64,000 bases of DNA, from contig DASTCX010000014.1 in NCBI GenBank assembly GCA_035710745.1, positions 18,185 to 82,184 on the forward strand. Direction: 5' to 3'. Shown here one piece after another: positions 17,742 through 24,915 of the stretch; position 1 is the first letter of the stretch, and every line of letters starts with the position of its first letter. The position numbers were made by a program, and so were the translations under genes. The notes beneath the pieces are model-generated. The model worked only from the letters and a program-made list of their open reading frames with translations, searched no databases and was not told the origin of the DNA. The stretch is from Candidatus Eremiobacteraceae bacterium (GTDB lineage Bacteria > Vulcanimicrobiota > Vulcanimicrobiia > Eremiobacterales > Eremiobacteraceae).

Positions 17742-17776
17742 GACGGAGCGACCGCTCTTTTCTCGAACTGCGGCGC

Positions 17777-18853
17777 GTGGACTCGAAGTCGCTGCGTGGC
17801 GAGCTTGCGCCACGAATTGCTCCGGTCGTGCTTGCGAACATCACGACGCGCCATCCTTATCACGATTCGCACCTCTTCCGTCAGAACGACGGTCCGTTCG
17901 AACCGCTGGCCGTGCATCCAGCCTTCGGGAACTCGTACGATTGGCACTCGAGCGTCCATTCACATTGGACGGCCCTGCAGCTGCTTGCATTTTTCGCGGC
18001 GGGTGGCGTTGCTACGACGAGCATCCCGGGAAACATCGTCGATGCTCTGCGGTCCGCGTGTGCTCGCACGCTCGCTGCTAAGAACCTCGAAGCGGAAGCA
18101 AGCTACCTCGAAGCGCGGCCCACGTACGAGCGACCGTACGGATGGGCGTGGGCCATGCGGCTGGCCGCAGACGCAAGCGAATTCGGCGCCTCAGATCCGA
18201 GCGCTGCGCTGCACCGTCTCGCGCGAGCGATCGCGGATCGAGCGGTCGCGTGGCTGCACGCGATGCCCGGGCCGGTGCGGCACGGCGTTCACAGCAACTC
18301 AGCGTACGCCCTCGGTCTGATGCTCGATGCGTCGCACAAGCTCGGGTTCGACGACCTCGCGACCGTGATCGGTACCAAGGCGATGACGTGGTACGGCGGG
18401 GACCGCGACTACCCTGCCGCTTGGGAGCGTAGCGCGAACGACTTCTTGTCGCCGGGGCTGACCGAAGCCGATCTCATGCGACGCATTCTGACGCCCGGCG
18501 CGTTCACCGATTGGTGGCGCGGCTTCGTATGCGACGGGGTTTCTCGCGACGCGTTATTCGCGGTCGCTGAGGTGCCACGCGTGAGCGACGGCCAAATCGT
18601 CCACCTGCACGGCCTCAATCTGTCGCGCGCGGGCGCCCTCGCGCGGATCGCGGCGGTCGTTGAGACCGCGCCTGCGCTCGAATTGCTCGACCGTGCGCGC
18701 ACGCTCTACGACGCGAGCGTCGCAGAGGCGAGCGGCGCTGAATACCTTTCGACGCACTGGCTCCCGACGTTCGCCTGGGATACGGCGACGAGCCTCGATG
18801 CGGCGGGCGCGAAGGGAGCGTCGCGGCGGCACCGTGAACGTCCAACGCCATGA
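17777..18853 (+). CDS. DUF2891 family protein
   Basis: 358 residues from the GTG at 17777. Family hallmarks are clear near the N-terminus: HPYHDSHLF, then LAVHPAFGNSYDWHSSVHSHWTAL, followed by alpha-helical repeats with aromatic pairs (ERPYGWAWAMRLAADA) and the C-terminal LSTHWLPTFAWDTATS. DUF2891 proteins are probably alpha/alpha-barrel proteins of unknown activity. The last codons overlap the start of the next gene by ATGA, so the two are coupled. Confidence 0.85.
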   Translation: MDSKSLRGELAPRIAPVVLANITTRHPYHDSHLFRQNDGPFEPLAVHPAFGNSYDWHSSVHSHWTALQLLAFFAAGGVATTSIPGNIVDALRSACARTLAAKNLEAEASYLEARPTYERPYGWAWAMRLAADASEFGASDPSAALHRLARAIADRAVAWLHAMPGPVRHGVHSNSAYALGLMLDASHKLGFDDLATVIGTKAMTWYGGDRDYPAAWERSANDFLSPGLTEADLMRRILTPGAFTDWWRGFVCDGVSRDALFAVAEVPRVSDGQIVHLHGLNLSRAGALARIAAVVETAPALELLDRARTLYDASVAEASGAEYLSTHWLPTFAWDTATSLDAAGAKGASRRHRERPTP

Positions 18854-19401
18854 GCAAGGAAACGTCGAGGGCGTTGCGTGTCGACTTGTTGATCGCGCTG
18901 TGCGCGCTGTTCGTCAGCTGTCTCGCTGCGGGCGCGGCCGTCTATCAAGGTCATGTGATCGCCAGCCAGCTAAGCGTGACGGTCTGGCCGTACGTCACGG
19001 TCAGGGAGTCGTCGAGCAACACGTACGTCGAAGTCGACATCCAAAACGTCGGCTTGGGTCCTGCTATCATCCAGACTGCCGCGCTCTATGTCGACGGCAA
19101 GCCGCAGTCGTCACTTTCGACGTCGCTGCGCGAGCTCGGTTTTGTGCCGAAGCGCGGCTCGACCGTGACGTTCACGAACCTCGGCCCAGGCTCGGTGATC
19201 CGCCCCGGCGATTCCGTGCAGCTTCTGCGTGTCGATTCGAAGCAGTTCGCGGCCCTGGCGGGCGCGGCTCAACGGCGCACGCGTATCGAGATTTGCTATT
19301 GCTCGATGCTCCAGCAGTGTTGGCGCAAGACGACCGGCGATGACTATCCGGCGAGCGTCGGAACGTGCGACCGATCCGGTATCACATCGATCAATACGTA
19401 A
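18850..19401 (+). CDS. Membrane-anchored protein of unknown function
   Basis: 183 residues beginning in an ATGA overlap with the DUF2891 gene. One membrane span (LLIALCALFVSCLAAGAAVY) near the N-terminus is followed by an extracytoplasmic-looking beta domain (VTVWPYVTVRES, YVEVDIQNVGLGPAIIQTA). Such domains are seen in many single-span proteins without assigned function. Three clustered cysteines (CYCSMLQQC) may form disulphides. Confidence 0.7.
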   Translation: MSKETSRALRVDLLIALCALFVSCLAAGAAVYQGHVIASQLSVTVWPYVTVRESSSNTYVEVDIQNVGLGPAIIQTAALYVDGKPQSSLSTSLRELGFVPKRGSTVTFTNLGPGSVIRPGDSVQLLRVDSKQFAALAGAAQRRTRIEICYCSMLQQCWRKTTGDDYPASVGTCDRSGITSINT

Positions 19402-19426
19402 CGCCGTGTCTGAAGGCCGCGAAGGG

Positions 19427-20200
19427 TCAGTGGCCGGCTGCCGATTCGATGGCCTCGCACGTCGTTGGAGCGGCCTCTCCGTTCGCCTGGTAGCTCTGTT
19501 CTGCATCGGCCCGCACGAGAGCGAGCGCTTGCGAACGGATGAGCGCCATGCCGGGCGAGATCTTCGCCCAATAGCTGCGGAACTTGTCGCGCGAGTCCGG
19601 GTCGGTCGTTTCCACGCGCGTCACGGTTCGCGCGATCGACGTCGAAGGTCCGGTCGGTTCGGCATCGAGCGTCCAGACGATCTTCGCATAGCCCGCCGAC
19701 TGGTAGCTCGCGAACTCGTCCGGCGGCAGCGACTGGAACGCGACGTTCTGCTCCCACGGCTGCGAGACCGCGCCGAGGATGATCTCGTGACCTGGGTCCT
19801 CGGCTAGCACGCCCCACCCGTACGATATCGCCTGCGCGACGAACGCGCTCGGCTCGCCGCTCGCTTGCGGATCGGGCGTCGCGCCGAGTATGCGCGCGCG
19901 ATCCTCGATGACCGCGTGGATGACCGCTGAGTTCTGAAGATCCATAAGGCATTCGGCCGCGAACGTGTTCGTCCACGGCGCGCCGACGGCGAGGTCTTGC
20001 TGCTCGTCGACCTCGTAGACCGGCATGAAATGATCGAGGGCGACGTTCGGCTGGACGCCCGCTTGCGGCGACCCGTAGTGCATCCAAGTGAGCCCGGAAT
20101 ACCCGAACCATCCCGCGGCCGTGACGCCGATGATGCTGAAGAAGACGATCGACACGAGTCCGAAGATGCGTGCGCGCGGTTTGCGTGGACGGTCGTGCAT
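19427..20200 (-). CDS. Membrane-anchored protein of unknown function, third gene of the GntR operon
   Basis: 257 residues from the ATG at 20200, which overlaps the M20 stop (TGATG). A basic N-terminus and one span (IFGLVSIVFFSIIGVTAAGW) lead into a domain with the motifs SQPWEQNVAFQSLPPDEFASY, YAKIVWTLDAEPTGPS and TVTRVETTDPDSRDKFRSYWA. I have seen these motifs in uncharacterised SRPBCC-like proteins. The overlap implies co-expression with the peptidase, but a role in peptide use is not evident. Confidence 0.75.
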   Translation of the reverse strand: MHDRPRKPRARIFGLVSIVFFSIIGVTAAGWFGYSGLTWMHYGSPQAGVQPNVALDHFMPVYEVDEQQDLAVGAPWTNTFAAECLMDLQNSAVIHAVIEDRARILGATPDPQASGEPSAFVAQAISYGWGVLAEDPGHEIILGAVSQPWEQNVAFQSLPPDEFASYQSAGYAKIVWTLDAEPTGPSTSIARTVTRVETTDPDSRDKFRSYWAKISPGMALIRSQALALVRADAEQSYQANGEAAPTTCEAIESAAGH

Positions 20201-21579
20201 CAACTAGTCTTCGTACCGGGGGTGGCCGGCCGCGCGGCTGAGAACGCGGAGAGGATGCGCGCGACGTGTTTCGCGCCTTTCGCGAAATCATCGATCCGGA
20301 CGTGTTCGTCTGGCGCGTGCTTGCGCGAGCCCGGATAGCTGCATCCGACGCTGACGACCGGCAGTTTCAAGATGCCGGTGAAATACGACATCGGGCCCGA
20401 TCCGCCAACCATCGGCACGACGACCGGCTCCTTTCTCCAAGCTTCGCGCGCGGCATCGATCGCTATCTCTACTATCGGCGAATCCGCGTCGGTCATGGCG
20501 GGGAGGATCCGGCCGATGACGGTGAGCTCGACATCGTCGAATCCGCGGGCGTCGAGGTGCGCGCGGAGTTGACGCGCGACGACGTCGGGCTCCTGGTCGG
20601 GAACGAGCCTGAAGTCGATCTTGCAGGTCGCCTGCGACGGGATGACCGTTTTCGAGCCCGGGCCGCCGTGGCCAGCCGTGAACCCGGCGATGTTGCAGGT
20701 CGGCGAAAAGACGGCGCCGGCGAGGTCGTGCGGCTTACGACCGCCGACGAACTCACGGACGCCGAGACCCTCCGCCCACGATGGATCGGGCGGGGGGATG
20801 CGCTCGACGAGCGCCTGCGCCCTCGCCGATAGGGGCCGGACAGAATCGTAGAAGTCCGAGACGAGCACGTGCTCCTTCTCATCTTTGAGCGACGCGACCG
20901 CTCGAAGCAAACGCCATGCGGCATTCGGAAGCGCGTGTGCGTCGCCGGAATGAGCGTCGCGTTTCATCGTCCGGCAATTCAGCTCGACGTAGAGCATGCC
21001 GCGCAAGCCGAGGTCGATCCGCGGTCTGCCCGCCGTATCGATCCCGCCCGCTTCCCAAATGCATGCGTCGGCATTGAGCATCGCCGCGTGCTCGCGGACG
21101 AACGGCTCGAGTCCTGGGCTGCCGATTTCTTCGGCTCCCTCGACGAGCGCTTTGATGCGAAGCCCTTTGGACGGATGAATCGCTGCGAACGCATCGAGGG
21201 CCGCAAGACGTGAGACGAGCTCCCCCTTGTCGTCCATCGCACCGCGTGCGAAGAGCGCGCCGTTCCTGTGCACCGGTTCGAACGGCGGACTCGTCCAGAG
21301 CTCGAGCGGCTCGGCCGGCTGCACGTCGTAGTGGTTGTAGAAGAGGATGCTGCGAGGGCCCTCTCCTTTTTCGGCATAGACGACGGGCTGCGAACTCGTT
21401 TCGAAGATGCGGACATCGAACCCGCGACGCTCGAACATCGCCGCGACGGTGCGCGCGCACGATCCGAGATCGCCCCCTTGGCTCGAGACGCTCGGAATCG
21501 CACACAGGCCGCTGAGCTCGGTGATCCGCTCCTCGATATGGCGGTCGACGTGCGCGTCGATCGCGTCGCCGACGCTCAC
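20200..21579 (-). CDS. M20 family metallopeptidase (dipeptidase-like)
   Basis: The GTG at 21579 overlaps the GntR stop (GTGA) and gives about 459 residues, right for the family. Metal-site motifs in order: LFYNHYDVQPAEP (His, Asp), ARGAMDDKGE (bridging Asp), VEGAEEIGSPG (Glu pair), IWEAGG, and the C-terminal His in SRKHAPDEH. A dimerisation domain sits between. M20 enzymes of this class cleave dipeptides or acylated amino acids in the cytoplasm with two zinc ions. It is the middle gene of a GntR / M20 / unknown operon and lies divergent from an exported peptidase-like hydrolase, consistent with peptide scavenging. Confidence 0.92.
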   Translation of the reverse strand: MSVGDAIDAHVDRHIEERITELSGLCAIPSVSSQGGDLGSCARTVAAMFERRGFDVRIFETSSQPVVYAEKGEGPRSILFYNHYDVQPAEPLELWTSPPFEPVHRNGALFARGAMDDKGELVSRLAALDAFAAIHPSKGLRIKALVEGAEEIGSPGLEPFVREHAAMLNADACIWEAGGIDTAGRPRIDLGLRGMLYVELNCRTMKRDAHSGDAHALPNAAWRLLRAVASLKDEKEHVLVSDFYDSVRPLSARAQALVERIPPPDPSWAEGLGVREFVGGRKPHDLAGAVFSPTCNIAGFTAGHGGPGSKTVIPSQATCKIDFRLVPDQEPDVVARQLRAHLDARGFDDVELTVIGRILPAMTDADSPIVEIAIDAAREAWRKEPVVVPMVGGSGPMSYFTGILKLPVVSVGCSYPGSRKHAPDEHVRIDDFAKGAKHVARILSAFSAARPATPGTKTS

Positions 21580-22283
21580 CGAGAGCGGCCGTTCTTCGCG
21601 CTCTTGCCTTCGCGGCTCGTCCCGATGACCTTGATGAGGAGCTGTTCCGACTCGGCGAGATGCCGTTCGAGGGCCTTCACCGCTGCGCTCGCGTCGTGCC
21701 GCTCGCATGAGCGCAGAATCGCTCGATGCTCGGCGACGATCGCCGCGAACATCTTGCGCTGCTCTTTGGCGAAGGGCGGCCATCTGCTCGCATGGATGTA
21801 GAGATTTCTTATCGTCCGAAGGAGCCGCGGCCTATTCGCGGCTTCGTAGAGCGCCTGGTGAAAGCGCCAATTGAGCCGGCCGAACGAGATCGCGTTCGAC
21901 GATGCCGCCGAGTCGTCGATCGCTCGGGCCGCGTCGGTGAGATGCGTGCGTTCGAGGTTCGGCACGGCGAGCCGCAGCGCGAGCTTCTCGAGCGGCGCGC
22001 GCATCTCGTAGATCTCTTTCACGTCGCGCGCGGTGAGCAGTGCGACGCTCGCACCGCGATGCGGATGATAGGCGACGATGCCGTCGGACTCAAGCTGGCG
22101 TAGTGCCTCACGGACCGGGATGCGGCTCGTGCCGAACGCGCGCGCGAGGTCGTCCTGGACGAGCTGCTGCCCGGCGACGATCGTGCCGTCGAGGATGCCG
22201 CTGCGGATCGCGTCGGCGATGAGCCCGGGCGTGCTACGTTGCGCGTCGAAGCGTGCGCCGGATAGCGCTTTGAAGGCGTCCAT
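21576..22283 (-). CDS. GntR-family (FadR subfamily) transcriptional regulator
   Basis: 235 residues. The winged helix-turn-helix lies at about residues 18-80 (LIADAIRSGILDGTIVAGQQ, then DDLARAFGTSRIPVREALRQ). The FCD ligand-binding domain follows, with EIYEMRAPLEKLALRLAV, NWRFHQALYEAANRPRL and AEHRAILRSCERHDASAAV; its Asp/His residues usually hold a metal. It is near-leaderless: the start codon lies only about eight bases after the predicted -10. Two copies of GATTGTATAC in the divergent promoter region are the likely operators, so it probably represses itself, its operon and the divergent hydrolase until a ligand binds. Confidence 0.93.
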   Translation of the reverse strand: MDAFKALSGARFDAQRSTPGLIADAIRSGILDGTIVAGQQLVQDDLARAFGTSRIPVREALRQLESDGIVAYHPHRGASVALLTARDVKEIYEMRAPLEKLALRLAVPNLERTHLTDAARAIDDSAASSNAISFGRLNWRFHQALYEAANRPRLLRTIRNLYIHASRWPPFAKEQRKMFAAIVAEHRAILRSCERHDASAAVKALERHLAESEQLLIKVIGTSREGKSAKNGRSR

Positions 22284-22289
22284 ACGTTT

Positions 22290-22299
22290 GATTGTATAC
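22290..22299. promoter_or_regulatory. Operator half (GntR), over the leftward -10
   Basis: GATTGTATAC matches the first ten bases of the perfect palindrome at 22344-22357. On the minus strand the overlapping TATACA or TACAAT lies 16 or 18 bases from TTGACG (22320-22315), giving a plausible promoter for the GntR operon. Confidence 0.7.
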
Positions 22300-22327
22300 T
22301 CGCGGGCGCGGCGGCGTCAAGGCGCAC

Positions 22328-22357
22328 TTGACACCCAAAGGTAGATTGTATACAATC
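22328..22357 (+). promoter_or_regulatory. Sigma-70-type promoter with a perfect GntR operator over the -10
   Basis: TTGACA (22328-22333), 17 bases, TACAAT (22351-22356), an almost ideal promoter. The 14-bp perfect palindrome GATTGTATACAATC (22344-22357) covers the -10. Binding there by the adjacent GntR protein would block the exported hydrolase gene. Confidence 0.8.
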
Positions 22358-22377
22358 CACGCATCACAGGAGGGACG

Positions 22378-23880
22378 ATGATGATGACGTCGGGCTCGAA
22401 CCTCGTGCGCGCGGTCGTGACGGCGGCCATCGCGATGGTCGTCGGCGCGAGCAGCACAGCAGCTTCCGCCACGATCTCGGATCCGCTTCAAACGCACGCT
22501 TGCGTCACGGGCAAGACGCAGACGCCATCGCTCTGCGGCACGTTCCGCGTCTACGAAAATCGACAGGCGGCGAGCGGACGCACGATCGACATCCACTTCG
22601 TCGTGCTCAAGGCGAACAAGCCGACCGATCGCGCGATATTCTTCAACCCCGGCGGTCCGGGTGCGGGCGCGACGCAATTCGCGGGCTACATCGCGGACGG
22701 CGTGTTCGAGAAATTCCTCCCCCGGTTGCGCGACTCGTACAATATCGTGTTCGTCGACAACCGCGGCAGCGGATTGTCGCACCCGCTTCAGTGCGACTTC
22801 TTCTCCGCCGCGAAGCCGCAGACGTACTTCTTGCAGATCTGGCCCGATGCGCAGCTGAAAGCGTGCCGCGCGAAGCTGGTTCAGGACGCCGACCTCAGTT
22901 TCTATGCGGATGACTTCGCCGCCGACGATCTCGACGATTTGCGCGCGGCGCTGGGCTATCCGAAGATCGTGCTCAGCGGCACGTCGGGCGGCACGACGTT
23001 CTTCCTCGATTTCGCGCGCCGGCATCCGTCGCACGTCGAGAGCGTCGTCCTCGAAGGCGTTGCGCCGCCGCATCTGCTCATCATCCCGCTCCAGGATGCG
23101 CAGGGCGGCCAGCTCACGATCGATCACATCGCGACCGACTGCGAGCACGACGCCGGCTGCCGCGCCCACTTCCCGCATTTCCGCGCGCATTTCGCGGCGA
23201 TCGTCGAACGTCTCGAACACGGGCCGATCACGATCGAAGTAGAGAACACGACGACGCATAAGCTGGAGAAAGTGCAGCTCTCGAAACAAGTCTTCGGCGA
23301 TCGGCTGCGCCAGGCGCTCTACTCGAACGCATCGGCGGCGTACGTGCCGTATGTCATCGATCAGGCGTATGCGGGAAACGGTGTTCCGCTCGGAACGATG
23401 ATCGAAGCTTCGGCGGACGGCCTTAATTCGATCATATCAGAGGGCGACAATCTATCGGTGACGTGCGCGGAGGACATCCCGTTCATCACGGAAGCGGATA
23501 TCGCGCAGACGAGCGTGGGGTCGTTCATCGGCGATTCGCGCGTGCGCGCCCAGCAGCACGCGTGCAAGATATGGAACGTCCGCCCGGTCCCTGCCGCGTT
23601 TCAGGATCCGGTCCGGTCGACGGCGCCGGTGTTCATGATCTCCGGAACCGACGATCCGACGACGCCGCCGCAGTACGCGACCGAGGAGCTCGCCTATCTG
23701 CCGAACGGCAAGCAGCTCCTCATCGCGAACGCATCACACGACACCGAAGTCGATTGCGCGGACGCACTAGCGGAGCGCTTTGTCCGACAGCAGTCGGTCA
23801 AAGATCTCGACACTCGCTCGTGCGCGGCGCAATATCATCGTCCGGCCTTCGCGACCTCGATGAGCGGCTTCGGCGACTGA
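22378..23880 (+). CDS. Exported alpha/beta hydrolase with TAP-like C-terminus
   Basis: 500 residues; ATG at 22378 follows ACAGGAGGG. A signal peptide (about residues 1-30, ending SSTAASA) directs export. Hydrolase motifs: IFFNPGGPGAG (oxyanion loop), VFVDNRGSGLSHPL, LSGTSGGTTFFLDFARRHP (nucleophile Ser in GTSGG instead of the usual GxSxG spacing with Tyr), MISGTDDPTTPP (catalytic Asp) and NASHDTE (catalytic His). Relatives are proline iminopeptidases and tripeptidyl aminopeptidases. Divergent to the GntR/M20 operon and under a shared operator, it could release peptides outside for the cytoplasmic M20 enzyme. Confidence 0.88.
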   Translation: MMMTSGSNLVRAVVTAAIAMVVGASSTAASATISDPLQTHACVTGKTQTPSLCGTFRVYENRQAASGRTIDIHFVVLKANKPTDRAIFFNPGGPGAGATQFAGYIADGVFEKFLPRLRDSYNIVFVDNRGSGLSHPLQCDFFSAAKPQTYFLQIWPDAQLKACRAKLVQDADLSFYADDFAADDLDDLRAALGYPKIVLSGTSGGTTFFLDFARRHPSHVESVVLEGVAPPHLLIIPLQDAQGGQLTIDHIATDCEHDAGCRAHFPHFRAHFAAIVERLEHGPITIEVENTTTHKLEKVQLSKQVFGDRLRQALYSNASAAYVPYVIDQAYAGNGVPLGTMIEASADGLNSIISEGDNLSVTCAEDIPFITEADIAQTSVGSFIGDSRVRAQQHACKIWNVRPVPAAFQDPVRSTAPVFMISGTDDPTTPPQYATEELAYLPNGKQLLIANASHDTEVDCADALAERFVRQQSVKDLDTRSCAAQYHRPAFATSMSGFGD

Positions 23881-23885
23881 GACCA

Positions 23886-24270
23886 GGGAGCGGTCGAGAT
23901 TTATCTCGACCGCCGCGGTCTGGCCATCTAGAAACAGGGAGCGGTCGAGATTTATCTCGACCGCCGCGGCCTAGCAATTTAGAAATAGGGAGCGGTCGAG
24001 ATTTATCTCGACCGCCGCGGTCTGGCAATCTAGAAACAGGGAGCGGTCGAGATTTATCTCGACCGCCGCGGTCTGGCAATCTAGAAACAGGGAGCGGTCG
24101 AGATTTATCTCGACCGCCGCGGGTCTCGCCTTAGTGTTGGAGCGGTCGACCTTAACGGTCGACCGCCGCGGTCTCGCCTTGTGTCGGAGCGGTCGACCTT
24201 AACGGTCGACCGCCGCGGTCTACCCGTAGTGTCGGAGCGGTCGACCTTAACGGTCGACCGCCGCGGTCTA
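23886..24270. repeat. Eight-unit tandem array of palindromes (types B and C)
   Basis: Units begin at 23886, 23937, 23988, 24039, 24090, 24139, 24186 and 24234. The first five carry the type B centre (GATTTATC) and have an exact 51-bp period with a conserved spacer such as TGGCAATCTAGAAACA. The last three carry a type C centre (CCTTAACGG) with 47-48-bp period. The array fills the whole gap between convergent genes, and its last unit supplies the stop codon of the next gene. Confidence 0.95.
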
Positions 24271-24705
24271 CCCACTCGCACTCGGCTCAGGCGAAACTGC
24301 GGCCGCGCAGGTTACGACGGCATCCGCGCTCGCCGTTCTAACCGTCGTTTCCGTATAGCCGTTCGGATAAAGCTTTTCGAACTTGACCTCTATCGACCGG
24401 GTTATCTTGCCGGCGTGCGAAGCGTCGACCGTTATATCGTCGTCCTCGGAAGAAGATCCGGAGTCAGGAATGTAGCCGTACAGCTCCTTCGTCGCGTTGA
24501 AGCCGCCGCCATAGAAGTGATAGCCGTAGACGATCTTAGAATCATCGTTGAGCGTCGCGGTGAAAACGATATCGACCGGGCACGGGCCAGAGTAGTTCGC
24601 TGCGTTGGGGAACATATCGACTGTCGGGTTGTCGGCAGGCGTGGCGGCTATCGGGCACGCGATGATAACGATCGACGATGTGAAGACAAGCAAACGACGT
24701 CGCAT
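24268..24705 (-). CDS. Small exported protein of unknown function
   Basis: 146 residues from the ATG at 24705, chosen because it starts a signal peptide (MRRRLLVFTSSIVIIACPIA). The mature part has a beta-rich look: PCPVDIVFTATLNDDSKIVY, YHFYGGGFNATKEL, RSIEVKFEKLYPNGYTETTV. It resembles exported domains with a CP...V-F start but I assign no family. Its TAG stop (24268-24270) lies inside the last palindrome unit, so the C-terminus was set by the repeat. Confidence 0.7.
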   Translation of the reverse strand: MRRRLLVFTSSIVIIACPIAATPADNPTVDMFPNAANYSGPCPVDIVFTATLNDDSKIVYGYHFYGGGFNATKELYGYIPDSGSSSEDDDITVDASHAGKITRSIEVKFEKLYPNGYTETTVRTASADAVVTCAAAVSPEPSASG

Positions 24706-24785
24706 GAGGCGGCCTCCGATTGCGAGAGCTTCGCGCTTGAGACTCGCGCCCACCTACATCCATCGACCTGGACGTCGTCGTGCAG

Positions 24786-24821
24786 GGCCGCGGCGGTCGA
24801 GCTGAAGCTCGACCGCTACAG
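24786..24821. repeat. Interspersed palindrome, centre type A
   Basis: GGCCGCGGCGGTCGA, centre GCTGAAGC, TCGACCGCTACA. Confidence 0.92.
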
Positions 24822-24835
24822 GGTTCTCAATAATA

Positions 24836-24900
24836 GGGCCGCGGCGGTCGAGATAAATCTCGACCGCTCCCTATCCTATAGCGAAAACTCGACCGCTTCC
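24836..24900. repeat. Interspersed palindrome, centre type B, plus a half copy
   Basis: Full copy 24836-24872 (GCGGTCGA, GATAAATC, TCGACCGCTCCC) and then a right half, AACTCGACCGCTTCC, at about 24886-24900. Confidence 0.85.
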
Positions 24901-24915
24901 AACCTTCAAGGGTTA

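Noticed and set aside
23886..24270. CRISPR-like array
   Set aside because: The spacers are conserved instead of unique, the units are palindromic interspersed elements found across the window, and no cas gene is near.
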